Source: an uncultured Saprospiraceae bacterium (lineage in GTDB: Bacteria; Bacteroidota; Bacteroidia; Chitinophagales; Saprospiraceae). Taken from it: 64,000 nucleotides of DNA. Of this stretch, positions 58,464-64,000 are shown one piece after another (position 1 is the stretch's first letter; every line of letters starts with the position of its first letter). The stretch lies in contig CALEYL010000017.1 of NCBI GenBank assembly GCA_937926205.1, forward strand, positions 1 through 64,000, in the 5' to 3' direction. The position numbers and the translations under genes were made by a program. A model generated the notes under the pieces. The model searched no databases, had not been told where the DNA came from, and saw only the letters and a program-made list of their open reading frames with translations.

Positions 58464-60404
58464 ATGAAGTCTTTCTTTTATGGCTTTTTCTTTACTGTAT
58501 TTTGTTTTACAGTTGGTTATGCACAACCCGTTGATCTCGCGGTGCACCAGAAAGACAGCCTGATCAACACCCTCAATCAGACGTCACAGGTGGAGGCAAA
58601 ACTCAACTTACTGGCCGACATAGCCAGTCTTGCAGAGCAGTCTGATATCGAAGAAGCATTGAAGTACCTCCGGCAGGGGCTTCACCTTGCCCGGGACTCC
58701 CGGAACCCACAAGAGCCTAAGTTTTATGAAAGGATTGGAAGGATTTATGCCAATCTAATGAAATTTGATTCTGCCGGTCTGTATTTTGAAAAGGCCATGA
58801 CAGGCTACGTAGCCAAAGGCGATAAGGCAGGCGAAGCTTCTGCGTGGTTCAAAAAATCATTCGTCAGCCGCTATGAAGGGCGGTTGGAGGAATCCCTGAG
58901 TTACAACCTGAAAGCACTTGCCATCATGGAAGCCTTAAAGGATGAAAGTGGTATTTCGAGGGCTTATGAAGAAATTTCTCACGATTTATATGAACAAAAC
59001 AAGGGAGCTGAAGCCCTTGAATATGCAGAGAAATCTATCGCGTTAGCTGAAAAAATTGGTGATAAAAACCAACTCCTGTACAGCCTTGGGGCAGCCGGGT
59101 CGGCTTCACATAGTTTAAGTAACTTTAAAGCCGCCTATCAGTTTATGGACAGGATAGTGGCACTGGCAAAGGAGATGGGTTTTCCTCCGGGCGAGTTGGC
59201 TTCCTTTTACAATGACCGGGGGAATGCCCTGAAACTCCTGGGGCGCTACCCTGAAGCCCTGGAGGATTACAACCTGGCACACGCCTACGCGGAAAAAGCA
59301 GAAATGGTTGGGATCGCTATGAGTGCAGAAGCCAATATCGGCGACGTTTATATGCGGATGGGTAAATATGCGGAAGCCCTCCCTCATAAGCTCAATGCCA
59401 TTGAAGGTTTTGAAAAAACAGGGTTTAAAACGAACCTGCCTGAAAATTACCTGCATACCAGTGTCATTTATGAAAAACTGGGGGACTACAAATCGTCTTT
59501 GGCTTACCACAAAAAGTATCAGGCGGAAAAAGACAGCTTGATGAGCATCGAAAAAGATGAAATGATGACCTCCTTGTTGACGAAATACGAAACTGCTAAA
59601 AAAGACAGCCGCTTAGCGGTGCAGGAGGCCCGGATTTACCGTCAAAACGCGGTGCAATGGGCCACTGGCGGGATTGCTTTATTGTTGGGCCTGGTTCTGT
59701 TTTTGGGGTATCGGAATTTCCGCCAAAAGCAAAAATCCAATACAGCATTGAGTGCAGCCAACGATTTGCTGGAAAAGAAAAACAAAGAGAATGAACTGCT
59801 GCTGAAGGAGATACACCATCGGGTAAAAAACAACCTGCAAACGATCTCCAGCCTTCTGAACCTGCAATCATCCAGCATCACAGACGCCAACGCCCTGGAA
59901 GCTGTACAGGAAAGTCAAAACCGCGTGCGCTCGATGGGCCTGATCCACCAGAAATTGTACCAGGGGGACCGCTTGGCCACCGTTGAAATGAAAGACTATT
60001 TCAAAACGATGGGGGAAACCCTGTTCCACGCTTTCGGGATGGAAAACCAGCGGGTTGAACTTGACGTGAACATGCAACTGGTCGAGTTAGATGTTGATAC
60101 GGCCATTCCGGTGGGTTTAATTGTCAATGAGCTGATCACCAATTCGCTTAAATACGCTTTTCCGGAAGGACGATCCGGAACGATTGAGGTTAGCCTTCAG
60201 GCTGAGAATGACAACACCCTGACCCTTCGCACAAAAGACACCGGCGTTGGCCTTCAGGCAACCCAAAATCAAACAAAAAATGATGGTTTTGGCAGCCGCC
60301 TCGTGCATTTGCTGACCCTGCAATTGGATGGCCAGCTGGAGGAATCCACAAATAATGGGTTAGAAACGGTTATTCGCTTCAAGTCATTGGCAAAAACAGC
60401 CTAA
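58464..60404 (+). CDS. TPR-containing HisKA_2-type histidine kinase
   Basis: The 646-residue protein starts at 58464 (MKSFFYGFFFTVFCFTVGYAQ); an upstream frame is rejected. The signal peptide leads to a periplasmic TPR array (about 30-375; YERIGRIYANLMKFDSAGLYF, NIGDVYMRMGKYAEALPHK). One membrane helix (about 396-416) and a coiled linker follow. The kinase has the HisKA_2 box EIHHRVKNNLQTISSLLNLQ and an ATPase domain (LIVNELITNSLKYAFP). It pairs with the divergent LytTR regulator; TPRs probably sense a periplasmic partner. Confidence 0.95.
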   Translation: MKSFFYGFFFTVFCFTVGYAQPVDLAVHQKDSLINTLNQTSQVEAKLNLLADIASLAEQSDIEEALKYLRQGLHLARDSRNPQEPKFYERIGRIYANLMKFDSAGLYFEKAMTGYVAKGDKAGEASAWFKKSFVSRYEGRLEESLSYNLKALAIMEALKDESGISRAYEEISHDLYEQNKGAEALEYAEKSIALAEKIGDKNQLLYSLGAAGSASHSLSNFKAAYQFMDRIVALAKEMGFPPGELASFYNDRGNALKLLGRYPEALEDYNLAHAYAEKAEMVGIAMSAEANIGDVYMRMGKYAEALPHKLNAIEGFEKTGFKTNLPENYLHTSVIYEKLGDYKSSLAYHKKYQAEKDSLMSIEKDEMMTSLLTKYETAKKDSRLAVQEARIYRQNAVQWATGGIALLLGLVLFLGYRNFRQKQKSNTALSAANDLLEKKNKENELLLKEIHHRVKNNLQTISSLLNLQSSSITDANALEAVQESQNRVRSMGLIHQKLYQGDRLATVEMKDYFKTMGETLFHAFGMENQRVELDVNMQLVELDVDTAIPVGLIVNELITNSLKYAFPEGRSGTIEVSLQAENDNTLTLRTKDTGVGLQATQNQTKNDGFGSRLVHLLTLQLDGQLEESTNNGLETVIRFKSLAKTA

Positions 60405-60448
60405 AAGAAGAAAATGTCAATCCCGCCCTCAGATGACAGAGGGTGAGC

Positions 60449-60485
60449 AAAAAACAAGGGCTATACCGAATTCCAGGTACAGCCC
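60449..60485 (-). terminator. Terminator of the second giant gene
   Basis: GGGCTATACC (60458-60467) pairs with GGTACAGCCC (60476-60485) with one wobble mismatch. On the minus strand it is followed by TTGTTTTTT, giving an intrinsic terminator 13 bp past the stop codon. It lies between convergent genes. Confidence 0.75.
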
Positions 60486-60497
60486 CTGCTTTAGAGC

Positions 60498-63400
60498 TTA
60501 ATGCGCGATCACCACGCGTTTGGTCACAGGCGCTTCGCCCTCTATTTCAATGGAGAGGAAATAAACGCCGTCGTCGCTGTTCAGGTTGATGCGGAACATA
60601 GGTGATCCATCCAACTGGTTTTGCAGGACCAATTTGCCGTAAGCATCGAAAACCTTTACCGATCCAACCGGATTGGCGTATGCACTCAGGTCGACATTCA
60701 CCTCCCCCGTAGTTGGGTTGGGATACACCTGCGGTGAAAAAGTCGAAGGCGCTGCAGTCGTTTGTGATGTCTGGATCAGCGAAGAGGTTCCTCCGATGAT
60801 CTGTACATTGTCAAATGTTGCCGTTGTCGTTACATTGGTATTGATGCTTTCCGCAAACACACCTGCATAAATACAACCCGCCATGCTGATCGTTGCCGAA
60901 AAGGCAAAATCCCAGGTCGTCCCGTTTGTCGAGGTGTATCCGGTAAATACACTGCCGTTGCGCACCAAACGCAGCCAGGTATGCCCGGATCGAAGGTAGT
61001 TCAGGTTGTTTACTGCGCCGTTGGTCACCGTTCTGACCTCGCGGCGGATATTGCCGTTGCTCTGCGTTTTAAGCGCCACTTTTTTGGAACCCGGCGCCAA
61101 TGTTTCACGCAGGGCAATGCCTGCCCAGCCCCCACCTGCCTGGTTAGCCACACGGGCGATGATTTCGCCATTGCCGCAAAGCTCGCGGTAGGTGAAGTAC
61201 GCCACATCGGCAGAGGAAGTGGAAAATCCAGTTGCTGACACTGTAAACTGGCCGCTCGTAGTGCAGGGTTTATACCCGCCGCTGCCATTGGCATTACCTA
61301 TATTGCTGCTGTTCCAGCCTTCCGGCAGTGCAGTCCCTTCCTTAACCGTAATTTGTGCGGTGCAGGTAGCCGAATTTCCGGCAGCATCCTGAACCGTTAC
61401 CGTTACCGGAATGGTCTGGTTGACCTGATTGCAGCTAACGGTCGCAGGCGAAATATTCGTCACGGTCAATTCGCCTGAACAGTTGTCGGAAGAAGCCGTT
61501 GCATTAAACACATCGGTAGCTAAGAGGGTATAATTCCCGCTTGCATTCAGAAATACAGTCGTGTTTTTACAAACCACTGTAGGCGGCGTTTCGTCCATTT
61601 TGGTGACGGTAAACTGGCAGGAACTCGTCAGGCCGTTTACGTCAGTCACGGTCAAAGTCACCGTCATATTGCCTGTTCCGGAAACGCTTGTTCCAGCTGC
61701 CGGAGACTGGGTCACGCCTTGAACACCACAATTGTCGCCGGTAGTGGCTAAATTGGTGTAATTAGGCAGTGCTGCCGTGCAGTTCGGGCCAAGCACCAAT
61801 GTTTTTGTAGTTGGACAGCTGATCATGGGCGGCGTATTGTCCACTTTTGTTACCGTGAAGCTGCACTGCGCCGGGTTGCCGTTGATGTCTGTTACCGTTA
61901 GCGTGACAGTCATGTTGCCCGCACCAGAGACCGGGGTTCCTGCTTCAGGGGATTGCGTCACGCCCTGCACGCCGCAGTTGTCGCCCGTCGTGGCTAAGCT
62001 GGTGTAATTGGGCAAGGTTGCCGTGCAATTTGCGCCAAGCACTAAAGTTTGCGTAGCCGGACAGGTGATGGTCGGTGGGGTGTTGTCTACTTTGGTTACC
62101 GTGAAGCTGCACTGCGCCGGGTTGCCGTTGATGTCTGTTACCGTTAGCGTGACAGTCATGTTGCCCGCACCAGAGACCGGGGTTCCTGCTTCAGGGGATT
62201 GCGTCACGCCCTGCACGCCGCAGTTGTCGCCCGTCGTGGCTAAGCTGGTGTAATTGGGCAAGGTTGCCGTGCAATTTGCGCCAAGCACTAAAGTTTGCGT
62301 AGCCGGACAGGTGATGCTCGGAGCGGTATTGTCCTGAACCATTACGGTTGTTTGGCAGGAAGCACTGATGCCCTTTACATCCGTTATCGTCAGGGTCACC
62401 GTTTGGGGCGTCCCGACGTGGCTGCAATTGAACGAATTGGGTGACACCGTTATGGTTTGCAGGCCGCAATCGGCTGTGCTTCCGTTGTTGACATCCGCAA
62501 CGGCAAGGCTCGCGCTGTTGCCCGTCAATACGATGGTAGCTGTTTTACAAATGGCCTGAGGCGCGTCACAACAATTTTCCGTTGTCAGTTGCCAGGGGAT
62601 GACGCGGGTACAGCCGCCATTGCCATCCATTACTTTTACATAATAAGTGCGAACGCCTTCCGTCAGGATTGTCGTGGGCGTAAACGTATTGGTAGCCGTT
62701 ACATACGTTCCTGCGGACATGGTAGCGGCTTCGTCGGTGAAGATGCCCACGATGGTGAAATCCACCGGGCTGCCCAGACCGAAAGCCGGGCTGATGACAT
62801 CGCAGGCATTGGCCGTGGTGGGCGCAATGATGATCTCATTGTTTGTCACGTTCGGGATCGGGTTGCCCTGCGGGTAAGCGATGATGCCGTTGTTGGTGAG
62901 GGCCGAATTGGTATGTGCTTGTGTCGTATTGACCGTAAACAAGCCCGCGTTGGTAAACGCACCGCTGTTGTTGAGGTTGTCAAAGATGCTGAGCGTGGCG
63001 CAGGCATTGTTGTTGAAGGTAGAGGTTGTCTCATTTTGCACCCCATCCAAGCCTGTTTGCTTAATGCTAATATCACCACCGGCATTGTTGTTAAACACGG
63101 CCGCAACTCCGCCGGTATTGTTGATACCGTATCCGACCAACGGCCCAGTTTCGCCTACCCGAATTAATCCGGCATTGTTAAATGTGCTGGTAGTGACAAT
63201 CCCGCTGAGCATATGATCAAGGTGAATCTCTGCGCCTGCGTTATTCGTAAATGGAACATAACTCAGTATCCCATTCCCATTCCCGTTGCCAACCGTATTT
63301 GCAAATGTGATTTTTCCGCTGTTTTGAAAAGAACCGGAAAAATTCCATATTCCATTGCTGATAAACTTACTACCCGAAATAGAACCTGTGGCCGCATTGA

Positions 63401-64000
63401 CAAAATTACCCTGGTTTTGGATGCCATCTTGTCCAATATTGGCATTTAGGCCGATATTAAGGGCGCCATAATTATTGATCGAACCAAAACTGACTATACC
63501 GACAAGATCAGAACGGTCAATGTTGAGGGTACCACCGGCATTATTATTGAATACCCCGGAGGCATCTAGTGACAACCCAATGTCCTCTACCGCCGCCAAA
63601 CTGCCGATGGTAACGGTCCCGTCATTATTGACAATACCCGACGTGTAAAAGGCCTCCCCCACCGAGGTGCGGTCAATTTGGATCAAGCCGCCCGGTTTGT
63701 TGTTCAAGGTGCCGCCATTGCGGTGCACGATGCCGCGATTGGCAACCGATGAAACGTTGCCGATGAGCAGCGTACCAAAATTATCAAAATTGCCAAAGGT
63801 CTCTAAAGCAAACCCCGTAGCACCATTAATTGCTAAACTACCTGTTGCCTGGATGGTGAATACAGCACTCGCCTGTACCAATACCGATTTAGCTACTGCC
63901 GCCGTGCCACCCATGATGACAGGGTCATTAGCCACATTGGGAATTGTCACATCATCCGCAGCGGTAGGCACGCTCCCATCCGCCCAGTTGCCGGGTGTGG
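60498..64000 (-). CDS. Giant T9SS-secreted HYR protein, paralog, 5' end outside window
   Basis: The open frame runs through the right edge, so the start and N-terminal domain are missing from view; about 1167 codons are visible. The order matches the 53238 paralog: a NNG-rich beta-helix-like region, the DVNNGSTADCGLQT domain, HYR units, shared lectin-like module and sorting domain (VYPNPTTGEVNVDL... KRVVIAH). It carries two more HYR units than the paralog, one pair being an exact 222-bp duplication with a 246-bp period. A GTG at 63971 is not a convincing start, because the homologous sequence continues upstream of it. Confidence 0.9.
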   Translation of the reverse strand, partial: TPGNWADGSVPTAADDVTIPNVANDPVIMGGTAAVAKSVLVQASAVFTIQATGSLAINGATGFALETFGNFDNFGTLLIGNVSSVANRGIVHRNGGTLNNKPGGLIQIDRTSVGEAFYTSGIVNNDGTVTIGSLAAVEDIGLSLDASGVFNNNAGGTLNIDRSDLVGIVSFGSINNYGALNIGLNANIGQDGIQNQGNFVNAATGSISGSKFISNGIWNFSGSFQNSGKITFANTVGNGNGNGILSYVPFTNNAGAEIHLDHMLSGIVTTSTFNNAGLIRVGETGPLVGYGINNTGGVAAVFNNNAGGDISIKQTGLDGVQNETTSTFNNNACATLSIFDNLNNSGAFTNAGLFTVNTTQAHTNSALTNNGIIAYPQGNPIPNVTNNEIIIAPTTANACDVISPAFGLGSPVDFTIVGIFTDEAATMSAGTYVTATNTFTPTTILTEGVRTYYVKVMDGNGGCTRVIPWQLTTENCCDAPQAICKTATIVLTGNSASLAVADVNNGSTADCGLQTITVSPNSFNCSHVGTPQTVTLTITDVKGISASCQTTVMVQDNTAPSITCPATQTLVLGANCTATLPNYTSLATTGDNCGVQGVTQSPEAGTPVSGAGNMTVTLTVTDINGNPAQCSFTVTKVDNTPPTITCPATQTLVLGANCTATLPNYTSLATTGDNCGVQGVTQSPEAGTPVSGAGNMTVTLTVTDINGNPAQCSFTVTKVDNTPPMISCPTTKTLVLGPNCTAALPNYTNLATTGDNCGVQGVTQSPAAGTSVSGTGNMTVTLTVTDVNGLTSSCQFTVTKMDETPPTVVCKNTTVFLNASGNYTLLATDVFNATASSDNCSGELTVTNISPATVSCNQVNQTIPVTVTVQDAAGNSATCTAQITVKEGTALPEGWNSSNIGNANGSGGYKPCTTSGQFTVSATGFSTSSADVAYFTYRELCGNGEIIARVANQAGGGWAGIALRETLAPGSKKVALKTQSNGNIRREVRTVTNGAVNNLNYLRSGHTWLRLVRNGSVFTGYTSTNGTTWDFAFSATISMAGCIYAGVFAESINTNVTTTATFDNVQIIGGTSSLIQTSQTTAAPSTFSPQVYPNPTTGEVNVDLSAYANPVGSVKVFDAYGKLVLQNQLDGSPMFRINLNSDDGVYFLSIEIEGEAPVTKRVVIAH
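61849..62070. repeat. HYR-unit tandem duplicate, copy 1
   Basis: This 222-bp block is identical to 62095-62316, a period of 246 bp or 82 codons. Each copy encodes one HYR unit (ITCPATQTLVLGANCTATLP...). The absence of any synonymous change indicates a very recent duplication or conversion. Confidence 0.9.
62095..62316. repeat. HYR-unit tandem duplicate, copy 2
   Basis: Second copy of the 222-bp block at 61849. The identity ends at the preceding unit's DNTAPSITCP segment. Confidence 0.9.

Noticed and set aside
63971..63971. GTG at 63971 as start of the second giant gene
   Set aside because: The paralog continues upstream with matching residues (TPGNWADGSVPT) and the frame stays open to the edge, so the gene is cut by the window.

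Overview
The window comes from a Bacteroidota genome, most likely a member of the Saprospiria (Haliscomenobacter/Lewinella-like). The evidence is secreted proteins with type IX secretion (T9SS) C-terminal sorting domains, HYR and SprB-type repeats, a GWxTD-domain protein, a DUF5916 outer-membrane protein, LytTR two-component pairs, a sigma-54 NtrC/NtrY pair feeding an ABC/MacA-type exporter, and TAnnTTTG-type -7 promoter boxes. No rRNA, tRNA, intact insertion sequence or CRISPR array was seen. The taxonomic call is inferred from gene content, not from a marker gene.

Layout. 1-7.4 kb: two secreted proteins on the minus strand with related C-termini, the first of which has lost its sorting domain; duplicated intergenic segments, a TPR gene remnant, and a GWxTD gene on the plus strand. 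7.7-11.5 kb (minus): a LytTR regulator with its LytS-type kinase, then an SDR and alpha/beta hydrolase pair. 11.6-15 kb: a DUF5916 protein and a divergent membrane protein. 15-21.1 kb (minus): LRR protein, lipoproteins, an SPFH lipoprotein, an OmpR/HAMP-kinase pair, a decayed gene fragment and msrB. 21.3-27.9 kb (minus): T9SS esterase, a TPR-CHAT protease-like protein and a PKD/DUF7619-like/beta-barrel protein. 28.1-32 kb: three lipoproteins (minus) divergent from an ECF sigma factor overlapping a membrane anti-sigma-like protein (plus). 32-43.2 kb: metabolic and housekeeping genes (AstE-like, MetZ-like, beta-helix protein, Rel/SpoT, ferredoxin-NADP reductase, cytochrome c, AraC, DinB, Crp/Fnr and an SDR pseudogene). 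43.2-43.9 kb: a coupled nucleotidyltransferase module. 43.9-52.3 kb: NtrY-type kinase and sigma-54 activator divergent from a MacA-like adaptor, two ABC ATPases and an FtsX permease. 53.2-64 kb: two very large paralogous T9SS proteins flanking a divergent LytTR regulator and TPR-histidine kinase; the second paralog runs off the right edge.

How the parts fit. The strongest candidate for something undescribed is the 29.4-31.9 kb ECF module. The two lipoprotein genes next to the sigma factor share a two-part upstream motif (GGGCGTAAGATTT, 12 bp, then RGATRTAY) at 40-50 bp from their start codons, as expected for autoregulated ECF targets. The exporter locus has two tandem half-palindromes 20 bp apart upstream of a TGGCAC box, which looks like a sigma-54 enhancer, plus four AATCACCCGA repeats and a strong hairpin separating its two ATPase genes.

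The intergenic DNA is unusually structured. It holds two identical 200-bp MITE-like elements and a minimal version of their ends, a 75-bp element with perfect inverted ends and a TTA duplication, a 184-bp hairpin element that supplies part of a stop codon, and five long palindromes built from short reiterated words. Several genes show decay or rearrangement caused by, or adjacent to, such sequence.
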